49,573 nucleotides of DNA from assembly GCA_002482805.1 (NCBI GenBank), contig DLGR01000004.1, positions 1 through 49,573 of the forward strand, written 5' to 3'. How positions within the stretch are numbered: position 1 is the first letter of the stretch; the number at the start of each line of letters is the position of its first letter. Origin of the DNA: Micavibrio sp. UBA7689 (GTDB lineage: Bacteria > Pseudomonadota > Alphaproteobacteria > Micavibrionales > Micavibrionaceae). The position numbers and the translations under genes are program-made. The notes under the pieces were generated by a model that was not told where the DNA came from, made no database searches, and saw only the letters and a list, made by a program, of their open reading frames with translations. Positions 42,761 to 49,573 of this stretch are shown here, piece by piece.

Positions 42761-45208
42761 GTGATTGATGTAGGCGGCGAGGCAACAGAAAACAAGCTGT
42801 CGGGACACCCCCTTACGGACTGGCTGCACAGCAAGGGCTGGGACTGGTTTCCACACCAGATCGAAACGCTGAATGCCGCAATGGAAGGCAAAAATGTACT
42901 TTTATGCGCCCCTACAGGTGCGGGGAAAACTTTATCGGGATTTCTTCCCTCCCTTGTGGAACTAAATGCGCAGGGCGGGAAATTCAAGGGCCTTCATACG
43001 CTTTATATATCACCGTTGAAGGCTTTGACGGTCGATGTACACCGCAATATCGGCAAACCCATCGAAGAACTTGGCCTTCCCATCACATTTGAAACCCGTA
43101 CGGGCGATACGCCCGCTTCCAAGCGCGTACGACAGAAAACCAAACCGCCTAACATGCTCATGACCACGCCGGAATCACTCGCGTTGCTTTTGTCTTACAC
43201 CAACGTGGAAGAATATTTTACAAATCTGCGCTATATCATCATCGACGAACTCCACGCTATTTTGGATTCCAAACGCGGGGATTTGTTTTCGCTGGGCATG
43301 GCGAGGCTGGGAAGCTTGGCGCCGAACGCGCAACGCATCGGTCTTTCCGCCACCATCGCCGATCCGCAAACGGCCGCTGATTGGCTTTCGCCGCAAAACA
43401 CTGCGATTGTGCGCGCTCCCGCCCGCACCTATCCCGACATTACCATCCTGAAAACGGATGAACGCATTCCGTGGGCGGGACATATGGCGTCCTATGCCAT
43501 GAAAGATGTCTATGCCGAAGTTCGTAAGAATAAAATGAGTATCGTGTTCGTTAACACGCGCGCGCAGGCGGAACTCGTTTTTCAAAATTTGTGGAAACAC
43601 AATGACGCGGATTTGAAGATTGCGCTCCATCACGGCTCTTTGGAACGTGAATTGCGGCGCAAAGTCGAAACCATGATGGCCGAAGGCGCACTTGATTGTG
43701 TCGTTGCGACGTCCTCGCTCGATCTGGGGCTGGATTGGGCGGAGGTCGATCTGGTCGTACAAATCGGCGCACCCAAAGGTATTTCCCGCTTGTTACAACG
43801 CATCGGCCGTTCCAATCACCGTTTGAACGAGCCCAGCAAAGCCCTGCTTGTCCCCACCAACCGTTTTGAATATCTGGAATGTCTGGCGGCAAAAGCCGGC
43901 ATCGCTCATAACGAAATCGACGGCGTTTCACCCAAAAAAGGCGGGCTCGATGTTCTGGCCCAGCATATTTTCGGCACGGCGTGCGCGGGCCCGTTCGATG
44001 CGGACAAACTCTATGCCGAAATCATAACCGCATGGCCTTACAAAGAACTTACCCACGTAGATTTTGACAAGGCCCTCGCCTTTGTGACCAACGGCGGATA
44101 CTCCCTGAACAACTACGAACAATTCAAACGCATCCGTATCAACGAGGAAGGGTTGTACGAACTAACCTCGCCGCGCCAGACGCGACTTTACCGCATGAAT
44201 ATCGGCACAATTGTGGAATCACCCATGCTCAAGGTGAAGATGGGGCGCAGAACGCTCGGCACGATAGAAGAATTTTTTATCAATCATCTGGCCCCCGGCG
44301 ATACTTTTTTGTTCGCGGGCAATGTGGTGCGTTTCGATGGGCTCCATGAAATGACTGTTATGGTTTCCCGCACCGCGTCCAGCCGTGCCAAAATTCCCTC
44401 CTATGATGGCGGAAAACTGCCCATGTCCACACATCTGTCCATGCGCGTGCGGCAATTGCTCGAAGATAGAGATGAATGGCGCGACCTGCCTGACAATGTG
44501 CGTGACTGGCTGGAACATCAAGAAGAACGCTCCATAGTTCCTGACACACGCAACATGCTAGTCGAAACCTTCCCGCGCGCACGGAAACATTATATCGTCG
44601 CTTTTACCTTTGCGGGGCGTCAGGCCAACCAGACACTGGGCTTCCTCATTATGCGCCGCCTGCAGAGGAACAACGCAAAACCCGTCAGTTTTGTCGCTAC
44701 GGATTACGCGGTTGCGATCACCACGCTGTCGCCGCCGGAAAATATAGAAGATTTGTTTTCTGTAGATTTGCTCGGCGAGGAATTAAATGAATGGCTGGAT
44801 GATACGCCGCTAATCAAACGCATGTTTCGTGAAGCCGCGGTGATTGCAGGGCTTATCGAACGCCGACATCCGGGTTCGCAAAAAACGGGGCGGCAGATGA
44901 CCTTTAGTTCAGACCTCATTTATGATGTCCTCAACAAATACGAATCCGACCATATTCTTTTGCGGGCCGCGCGGCAGGACGCCAACGGCGGCTTGATAGA
45001 TATAGCCCATCTTTCCGACCTCCTCGTAGGCATTCAAGGAAAAATCACCGTCAAGCCGCTTAAAAAAGTGTCGCCGCTTGCCATACCCATGATCCTGCAG
45101 ATCGCGCGGGAAAATTTATCCCGCAAACAGGTCGGCGAATATTACCTCGAAGATCTGGAAAAATCTTTGCTGGAAGAATCCGGCATGGAGGATGCGGATG
45201 AAAATTGA
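42743..45208 (+). CDS. Ligase-associated Lhr-like DEXH-box helicase
   Basis: The 821-residue superfamily 2 helicase has FPHQIETL (Q-motif), Walker A APTGAGKT (Lys62), DELHA (DEXH motif), SATIAD, and C-terminal ATSSLDLGLDW and QRIGRSNHR. The Lhr-type C-terminal region follows. It should unwind or remodel DNA for the adjacent exonuclease, ligase and PdeM. The ATG at 42743 lies inside the divergent exonuclease gene's first codons; a GTG at 42761 with AAAAGG in front would remove the overlap. Confidence 0.93.
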   Translation: MAQKAHVIDVGGEATENKLSGHPLTDWLHSKGWDWFPHQIETLNAAMEGKNVLLCAPTGAGKTLSGFLPSLVELNAQGGKFKGLHTLYISPLKALTVDVHRNIGKPIEELGLPITFETRTGDTPASKRVRQKTKPPNMLMTTPESLALLLSYTNVEEYFTNLRYIIIDELHAILDSKRGDLFSLGMARLGSLAPNAQRIGLSATIADPQTAADWLSPQNTAIVRAPARTYPDITILKTDERIPWAGHMASYAMKDVYAEVRKNKMSIVFVNTRAQAELVFQNLWKHNDADLKIALHHGSLERELRRKVETMMAEGALDCVVATSSLDLGLDWAEVDLVVQIGAPKGISRLLQRIGRSNHRLNEPSKALLVPTNRFEYLECLAAKAGIAHNEIDGVSPKKGGLDVLAQHIFGTACAGPFDADKLYAEIITAWPYKELTHVDFDKALAFVTNGGYSLNNYEQFKRIRINEEGLYELTSPRQTRLYRMNIGTIVESPMLKVKMGRRTLGTIEEFFINHLAPGDTFLFAGNVVRFDGLHEMTVMVSRTASSRAKIPSYDGGKLPMSTHLSMRVRQLLEDRDEWRDLPDNVRDWLEHQEERSIVPDTRNMLVETFPRARKHYIVAFTFAGRQANQTLGFLIMRRLQRNNAKPVSFVATDYAVAITTLSPPENIEDLFSVDLLGEELNEWLDDTPLIKRMFREAAVIAGLIERRHPGSQKTGRQMTFSSDLIYDVLNKYESDHILLRAARQDANGGLIDIAHLSDLLVGIQGKITVKPLKKVSPLAIPMILQIARENLSRKQVGEYYLEDLEKSLLEESGMEDADEN

Positions 45209-45836
45209 TTTCGGCGGTCATGAATTTCTGCTTCATCCTTCGGGCGTTTTATTCTGGCCGGAAAAATCCTTGGTGATCGTTTCCGATCTCCACCTTGAAA
45301 AAGGCTCGCACTTCGCTTTGAGAGGCTTTTTTCTTCCGCCCTACGATACGAAAGAAACCTTAATACGTCTTCACTCCGTGCTGAATGAACTTTCTGCGCA
45401 AAAAATCCTCGTTCTCGGAGATACTTTTCATGATGTAAAAGGTTTTTTTCGCCTGCCTGCGGAAGAACGCAAATTGTTCGACAAACTCCTGCGCTACGAA
45501 CCTATCTGGATCAAGGGCAACCATGACGGCGATTTCGTGCCTTCGGGTTTCAAGGCTTTTAAATCGCTGGTTCTGGGCGGCCTTGTCTTCAACCACGAGG
45601 CAAAGGCGGGCACGCGACTGGAAATCAGCGGACATTTCCACCCCAAAGTCGAGATCGTGCATAAAAAGGCCCGCATTTCGCGCCCCTGTTTTATCGAAGA
45701 CGGGAATAAAATGATTTTACCTTCATTCGGGGCCTACACGGGCGGCTTGCCCGTTACGCATGCGTCTTTCAGACATATATTGCAAAACCCGCGCATCTAC
45801 GCGCTGGGTGAGAAAATTTACAATATTCAGATTTAG
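45198..45836 (+). CDS. pdeM: Ligase-associated DNA damage-response endonuclease PdeM
   Basis: This calcineurin-like phosphoesterase of about 212 residues has SDLHLEKG, VLGDTFHD, KGNHDG and SGHFHPK, the metal-binding loops of the family. PdeM homologues sit with the repair ligase, exonuclease and helicase in many proteobacteria. The ATG at 45198 has GGAGG 6 bases upstream; the ATG at 45192 has no room for a ribosome site. It overlaps the helicase gene, so the two are coupled. Confidence 0.92.
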   Translation: MKIDFGGHEFLLHPSGVLFWPEKSLVIVSDLHLEKGSHFALRGFFLPPYDTKETLIRLHSVLNELSAQKILVLGDTFHDVKGFFRLPAEERKLFDKLLRYEPIWIKGNHDGDFVPSGFKAFKSLVLGGLVFNHEAKAGTRLEISGHFHPKVEIVHKKARISRPCFIEDGNKMILPSFGAYTGGLPVTHASFRHILQNPRIYALGEKIYNIQI

Positions 45837-45991
45837 AAAATGGCTGTGGTGGTAGTCAGTCGATAATTTTTCTCTGTAAATACAAGGCTTTTTGGGAATT
45901 GAGGGTATGAATTTATCCCGAATTTTATTCCCTTTTGGTTACAGCGGCTTGTGGCTCCGGTTCGGCTCCTGTCCTTTTGGCAAGCTTCGGC

Positions 45992-46309
45992 ATGTTTAGA
46001 ATCCTGCCAGCCTCCGCAATAACGCATAAAGGAGGCTCCCTGAAATATTTATTACATAATCTTGCTGAACTGTCGGAACGCTGCGCTGTAAATGTTCGCG
46101 CAGAAGCCCAGCTATGGGACATTTTATCCCGTGATCTAAAGCGGGCCGCAAAGGAGCTGGATGATGCCAAAGAGCAGCCAAAACCAACCAACCCCAAAGT
46201 GCTACCTCCAGAAGAGATGCCTATCCTCGAAGACCGCCTCTATATACGGGTTAAAGAAGCACAGAAAATCATGGTTATGTTACATACCGCGCTATTTACA
46301 AGGAGATAG
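45992..46309 (+). CDS. Small hypothetical helical protein (start uncertain)
   Basis: This frame of about 105 codons has coding-like composition from about 46040 on, rich in Glu, Lys, Ala and Arg (LKYLLHNLAELSERCAVNVR). The strongest ribosome site (AAAGGAGG, 46028-46035) is followed by CTG at 46040, a rare start codon; the ATG at 45992 has no site. The protein would be about 89 residues from CTG. It has no recognisable motif and is convergent with two small minus-strand frames. Function unknown. Confidence 0.45.
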   Translation: MFRILPASAITHKGGSLKYLLHNLAELSERCAVNVRAEAQLWDILSRDLKRAAKELDDAKEQPKPTNPKVLPPEEMPILEDRLYIRVKEAQKIMVMLHTALFTRR

Positions 46310-46327
46310 GTGAAGGAAGACTGCCGG

Positions 46328-46471
46328 TTAAAAGAACGGGCGCTCCACGCTGATTGCTGTCGCCGACATCCACACATGGTTCGCAAGTTTGCCTGTAAAA
46401 GGATAAAACCCGAAGATGACGTACCGCCGTGATACGCAATCCTCGGGCCTTGGTGTGTCGGGGTAGCGCAC
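46328..46471 (-). CDS. Possible 47-residue orphan protein
   Basis: A GTG at 46471 opens 47 codons (beginning MRYPDTPRPED, ending ERPFF) just 7 bases after the stop of the preceding minus-strand gene, with GAGAG in the gap. It has coding-like codon use and no long competing frame of better quality. It could be coupled to the upstream gene. Unrecognised; annotated with low confidence. Confidence 0.35.
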   Translation of the reverse strand: MRYPDTPRPEDCVSRRYVIFGFYPFTGKLANHVWMSATAISVERPFF

Positions 46472-46478
46472 ACTCTCG

Positions 46479-46700
46479 TTAGTCTTTGTTGGTATTTGCG
46501 GCAGATGAAAGAAAGTCCATGGTCGGCGGCTGTTGTGCTGCCCGCTTCTCCATGTAGAACCGATCCAGTGCGCCTATAAACGCACCCAAATCTTTATGAA
46601 TCAGTTCGGCCCAATCCATCAAAAGCCAAATCCTTTCGTGATCCGGCTCTATCTCCTGATTATTTGCCATCACTCTTTTATATGACTTTTCTTTTGCCAT
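46479..46700 (-). CDS. Small hypothetical protein
   Basis: A 73-residue, mostly helical, tryptophan- and acid-containing protein (EPDHERIWLLMDWAELIHKD). No motif is recognised. Starts at 46700 or 46670 are possible; the latter has AAGAG close by. It lies downstream of, and in line with, the EgtD-like methyltransferase and may share its transcript. Confidence 0.5.
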   Translation of the reverse strand: MAKEKSYKRVMANNQEIEPDHERIWLLMDWAELIHKDLGAFIGALDRFYMEKRAAQQPPTMDFLSSAANTNKD

Positions 46701-46792
46701 GTTTGGAGCATGGCGCGACCATGGGATTGGAAGCAAGGGATTTCAACCAGCCTTCATCAAAGCCAACTGAAACATTCAACCTGCATTATTTA

Positions 46793-47809
46793 TTAGACGG
46801 TTTTAAAGAGATGTATGGCGACCCTTTGGTCTGCATCAAACTGTGTTTCCACCAGATCAAAGCTGGAGTTCTTCGCTATGTTCACAAAACGATCAGCTTG
46901 AAATTTATAGCTATTATGCAGATAGAATTCCTGACCTTTAAACAAAGAGAAGGTTTCGCCTTCCAACTCAAAGTTCATGGGTTTTTTGCAAACATAAGTG
47001 TAGGCCATTGCGCCTGTTTCTTTGAAGAAGGTGATTTTAAACCCGAAAGCATCAGGGTTAAAACCCGCGCTCACAGGCAAATCACGTTTGATACGGTACA
47101 GAAGATTTAAATGGAAATCCGCACCTGTCATGTAGGCATCGTGGAAATCCGCCTCATTCTGGTTCGTATCTTGGGCAGCAATAAAATAGCCGTTGCCGTT
47201 TAAATGCGAATAGAATCTTTTGAAATAAGAACCTAAAACCATATCCGGCAGTTTTTCCACGCGAGGATCAATCGGAAGATTGATAATCGTCTGGCCGAAA
47301 ATTGCCATCACCAACGTAGTATCGGTTGGCAATTTAACTCTATTCCAATAGAAATCAGAATTTATTCCCGCAAATTTAACATCGGGCGCATGGGCCTTTA
47401 GGCTGGCTTCAATGCGCTCAAGACATTCAGGCACAATATCCACGCCGATATAGTGTTTGGAATCCAAAGCCTCAAGGATAGGCATTACCTTACCCCAAAG
47501 AGCATCTTCCGATCCGGGGCCAAGATCAATAACGGTGGCATCGCCTTTGACATGGCCCCTGATATTTTGGAGTAAAGTTTTAAGAGCCTGTATTTCACCA
47601 TTAGGAACATAGTAGGCATTTCCGGCCTTGGCTTTTTTGATGTATTCGGCCCACTGACCCATGCCGTTGACTTTATCGCCTTCAAACAAAGGCTCTGAAT
47701 AACGCCAAATACCTACATGTCCCGATCTTCTTTCAGAAAAGAAGTCGCGTATATCCTTCGCAAAGTCTTTATTGTAGTCGAGTTGCTTCTGTGGGCGGAT
47801 CATCAACAT
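46793..47809 (-). CDS. EgtD-like (histidine-specific methyltransferase family) SAM methyltransferase
   Basis: The 338-residue protein matches the Methyltransf_33/EgtD type: YYVPNGEIQALKTLL, the SAM loop VIDLGPGSEDAL (93-104), IGVDIVPECL, FGQTIINLP, and a C-terminal ERF-like segment. EgtD trimethylates histidine in ergothioneine synthesis, but no EgtB is nearby and the histidine-binding residues cannot be judged, so the substrate is open. A GGGAG site precedes the ATG. It is directly downstream of a Xre-type regulator, the likely controller. Confidence 0.8.
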   Translation of the reverse strand: MLMIRPQKQLDYNKDFAKDIRDFFSERRSGHVGIWRYSEPLFEGDKVNGMGQWAEYIKKAKAGNAYYVPNGEIQALKTLLQNIRGHVKGDATVIDLGPGSEDALWGKVMPILEALDSKHYIGVDIVPECLERIEASLKAHAPDVKFAGINSDFYWNRVKLPTDTTLVMAIFGQTIINLPIDPRVEKLPDMVLGSYFKRFYSHLNGNGYFIAAQDTNQNEADFHDAYMTGADFHLNLLYRIKRDLPVSAGFNPDAFGFKITFFKETGAMAYTYVCKKPMNFELEGETFSLFKGQEFYLHNSYKFQADRFVNIAKNSSFDLVETQFDADQRVAIHLFKTV

Positions 47810-47811
47810 GG

Positions 47812-48480
47812 TTATGCTCCCACCTTCTTGGCTTTGGCCCAGCTTATTTCAAACTGCTTTTGGTAAGATTTTGCCAAAAGAGCATTCTTGATAATGAAAA
47901 GATTCATCTCGTTTTCTTCAAACGGGATAAGAACCAGATTATCGTCGAAGATATAAAACGGTACTTCACCAAATTCCTGTTCGGGAACGGCGCGATATTC
48001 TGCAAATTTCGTGGCGGTCAGGTTGGTATCACCTTCTTTAATAATGATCCTGAAATGGACAGTGCCCAGCTTTGCGATTTCTTGGCGATAGGTGTTGTTC
48101 ATTTCCTCGCCGCCCCATTTGGAAAAGTGGCGTTCGTCCACGTTGCTAACGCAAACTTCCAATGGGCCTTGTTTTGCCCTGTTCAAAACAAGTTGTCTAA
48201 ATTCGGTGAAACCTTCATGGCCTTTTAAAACGATAACTTTGTTCGATGCGCGGCTTACGCCATCGTTCGGGAGAAATTCAACGCCGCCACTTTCTAATGT
48301 TCTGCGGAGTTTTTCGAGTGATCTGACTTCCAATGCCTGATCGCCCGTTGATTTTTCAAACTTCGTTACTGTGACCGGAGAAAGGTTGCACTTCTCGGCA
48401 AGCTCGGTCTGCGTCCAGTTGAGTAACGAACGCGCCATACGACATTGTGCTGGGGTGATTAAAATTTGTTCCACGATCAA
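47812..48480 (-). CDS. Xre-type HTH regulator with C-terminal effector-like domain
   Basis: Residues 9-63 form a Cro/CI-type helix-turn-helix (CRMARSLLNWTQTELAEKCNLS). The remaining 150 residues form an unrecognised mixed alpha/beta domain (VIVLKGHEGFTEF to SWAKAKKVGA) with no protease or kinase motif; this could sense a ligand. It is coupled to the methyltransferase gene (stop 2 bases before the next ATG) and faces a second Xre gene across an operator region. Confidence 0.85.
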   Translation of the reverse strand: MIVEQILITPAQCRMARSLLNWTQTELAEKCNLSPVTVTKFEKSTGDQALEVRSLEKLRRTLESGGVEFLPNDGVSRASNKVIVLKGHEGFTEFRQLVLNRAKQGPLEVCVSNVDERHFSKWGGEEMNNTYRQEIAKLGTVHFRIIIKEGDTNLTATKFAEYRAVPEQEFGEVPFYIFDDNLVLIPFEENEMNLFIIKNALLAKSYQKQFEISWAKAKKVGA

Positions 48481-48523
48481 GACCTTATAGGTAAACCCTT
48501 AAATTTTCCTCACCATACTGAAG

Positions 48524-48571
48524 AAAAACTACATGGTTAAGTCTTTTTTAAAGTTTTCTGTATAAAAACTT
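48524..48571. promoter_or_regulatory. Candidate operator: inverted repeat between divergent regulators
   Basis: AAGTTTT (48551-48557) and AAAACTT (48565-48571) form a perfect inverted repeat with a 7-base spacer. An extra AAAAACT half-site lies at 48524-48530. The spacing suits a dimeric Xre-type repressor. It lies between the minus-strand regulator and the plus-strand small operon. Confidence 0.5.
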
Positions 48572-48644
48572 CATCGTGATGTTGTTTTACATTACTATGT
48601 ATCGCGTGGGGCGATATTACTATTCTAGTGTGTGGAGTACTTAT

Positions 48645-49076
48645 ATGTTTGATTTTATTGAGAAAAATGCAAAAGGGGACGATACGGCCTTAAGGGAAGA
48701 CCTTGAGCGTCGCTACGGCCCAGCCATGGCCCAGGATATTTTGGATCAGCTTAAAAAGACGGACAGCCTTCAAGAGTGCCCTGAATATCTTTCGGTCAAA
48801 ACCTTATCCGAGGGCGAAGAAATCTATCGCCGCGAGGCGCAAGCCTCCCTGAAACGTCTGAAAGCGTGGAAGCGCGGTAAAGGGCAAGGCCACAAAGGTG
48901 TTGTGGAGTTTGAAGGCGCGTTCTTGCAAAAAGAATTTCAACGCTCCTTCGGCTTCTATCTGCGCTTTCACAAGGGCTATCACGTTCTTTACCATCAGGC
49001 GATGGAAGCCTACAAAACCAAAGCCTATGTCCCGTACCGCGCCGATCAGAACGAAACCGTTCTGCAAGCGGCATAG
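48645..49076 (+). CDS. Hypothetical protein upstream of Xre regulator
   Basis: A 143-residue soluble, charged protein (EDLERRYGPAMAQDILDQLKK and RSFGFYLRFHKGYHVLYHQ segments). GGAG lies 7 bases before the ATG at 48645; a start at 48576 would overlap the operator. It is followed, 8 bases after its stop, by a Xre-type regulator, so the pair looks like a two-gene module. It could be a small effector under control of the partner, but there is no recognised domain. Confidence 0.65.
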   Translation: MFDFIEKNAKGDDTALREDLERRYGPAMAQDILDQLKKTDSLQECPEYLSVKTLSEGEEIYRREAQASLKRLKAWKRGKGQGHKGVVEFEGAFLQKEFQRSFGFYLRFHKGYHVLYHQAMEAYKTKAYVPYRADQNETVLQAA

Positions 49077-49084
49077 GAGGTATC

Positions 49085-49468
49085 ATGGAAAACATGGACA
49101 AGAACGCCTTCAACGTGGCGATGGGAAAGCGTCTGTGCGAGTTACGAAACCTCCACGGCAAATCCCAAAGCGATATGGGCGCAAAGCTGGGCGTGACCTA
49201 TCAACAGGTTCATAAGTACGAAACAGGCGAAACGCAAATACCGCCCGTTCACCTGTTTACCTATGCGAAACTTTTCAAAGTGAGCATGGCGTATCTTTAC
49301 GGACTGGCGAACGAAAGCAATGACGATATGCCGGAACTTGATAAGAAGGCTTATCACGCCGCATCGGAAACGATGAGCTGGCCGGATGATCTTCGCAAAA
49401 GCCTCTATAATCTTACAAAACAAATAACCAAGGCCTGTGTTGCTAAGGAAAAAGACAAAGCTGCATAA
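49085..49468 (+). CDS. Small Xre-family HTH regulator
   Basis: The 127-residue protein has a Cro/CI-like helix-turn-helix in its first 75 residues (GKSQSDMGAKLGVTYQQVHKYE) and a charged C-terminal helix, as in phage-type and toxin-antitoxin regulators. AGGAGG precedes the ATG. It is the second gene of the two-gene operon and is followed by a strong terminator. Confidence 0.88.
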   Translation: MENMDKNAFNVAMGKRLCELRNLHGKSQSDMGAKLGVTYQQVHKYETGETQIPPVHLFTYAKLFKVSMAYLYGLANESNDDMPELDKKAYHAASETMSWPDDLRKSLYNLTKQITKACVAKEKDKAA

Positions 49469-49484
49469 CGTCGCCTTTAGAATG

Positions 49485-49521
49485 GCCCAAGGATAATCCC
49501 CAGTCCTTGGGCTGTTTTTTT
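49485..49521 (+). terminator. Rho-independent terminator after the Xre gene
   Basis: A 9-bp perfect stem (GCCCAAGGA with TCCTTGGGC) with a 10-base loop is followed by a run of seven T residues. Confidence 0.92.
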
Positions 49522-49538
49522 GCTGTAAATACTTTGTA

Positions 49539-49573
49539 GGACTTTATAACCGTACGGGAGTCGAACCCGTGTC
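49539..49573 (-). tRNA. Possible 3' end of a tRNA (T-arm), cut by window edge
   Basis: On the minus strand, ACGGG-TTCGACT-CCCGT is a perfect T-stem and T-loop with the conserved TTCGA. What follows (ACGGTTA) could be the acceptor strand, but no CCA is encoded and the sequence does not fit a common tRNA. It may be a true tRNA end, a tRNA-derived attachment site remnant or chance. Confidence 0.35.

Noticed and set aside
46240..46473. Alternative 77-codon minus-strand frame overlapping the small orphan genes
   Set aside because: Poor amino-acid composition, and it overlaps better-supported frames on both strands.

Overview
The window looks like an alphaproteobacterial chromosome of about 50% GC. 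The evidence is a GAAC-N7-GAAC LexA operator of alphaproteobacterial type, an alphaproteobacterial flagellin core, the ligase/exonuclease/helicase/PdeM repair module common in that class, and short tightly packed genes. The mix of SPINDLY-type glycosyltransferases, an RTX protease and an odd flagellin would suit a Micavibrio-like predator or another free-living Rhodospirillales relative. That placement is inference; no rRNA or other phylogenetic marker is present.

Layout. 1-2.6 kb (minus): a coiled-coil protein followed by a ClpB-like AAA+ protein with broken ATPase motifs, possibly led by a 26-codon ORF. 2.9-9.6 kb: argC behind a 45-codon upstream ORF containing three consecutive Arg codons, a phospholipase D/cardiolipin synthase, an EEP-family phosphoesterase and a radical SAM (SPL-like) gene divergent around a LexA box, an SDR, and dusB. 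9.7-11.6 kb: a soluble GAF histidine kinase and a small exported protein.

11.6-27.3 kb is the most remarkable part. Four TPR/GT41 (SPINDLY/O-GlcNAc transferase-like) proteins surround a CDP-6-deoxyhexose operon (rfbF, rfbG, a 3,5-epimerase, a C-methyltransferase, a reductase), an acetyltransferase-like protein and an FkbM methyltransferase. The block ends with a flagellin whose variable region is replaced by a cysteine-free C-type lectin domain carrying EPN and WND motifs. The simplest reading is a flagellar glycosylation locus that makes a C-methylated deoxysugar and transfers it to flagellin, including a flagellin that is itself a lectin.

27.6-31.1 kb: a large secreted kexin-like subtilase with P-domain, RTX calcium-binding repeats and a type I secretion-like C-terminus. 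31.4-40.2 kb: an SDR, then an OmpR/EnvZ-type two-component pair followed by a lipid-modification cluster (FAD amine oxidase-like, DUF1365, cyclopropane synthase, chalcone-isomerase-like, DUF3833 lipoprotein, lipoprotein esterase, SDR). It resembles clusters that the RpoE/ChrR singlet-oxygen response controls in other alphaproteobacteria. 40.2-45.8 kb: a four-gene DNA repair module. 45.8-49.6 kb: an accessory-looking region with small orphan genes, an EgtD-like methyltransferase with a Xre-type regulator, a second Xre regulator and an inverted-repeat operator. It ends at a rho-independent terminator followed by a tRNA T-arm-like sequence.
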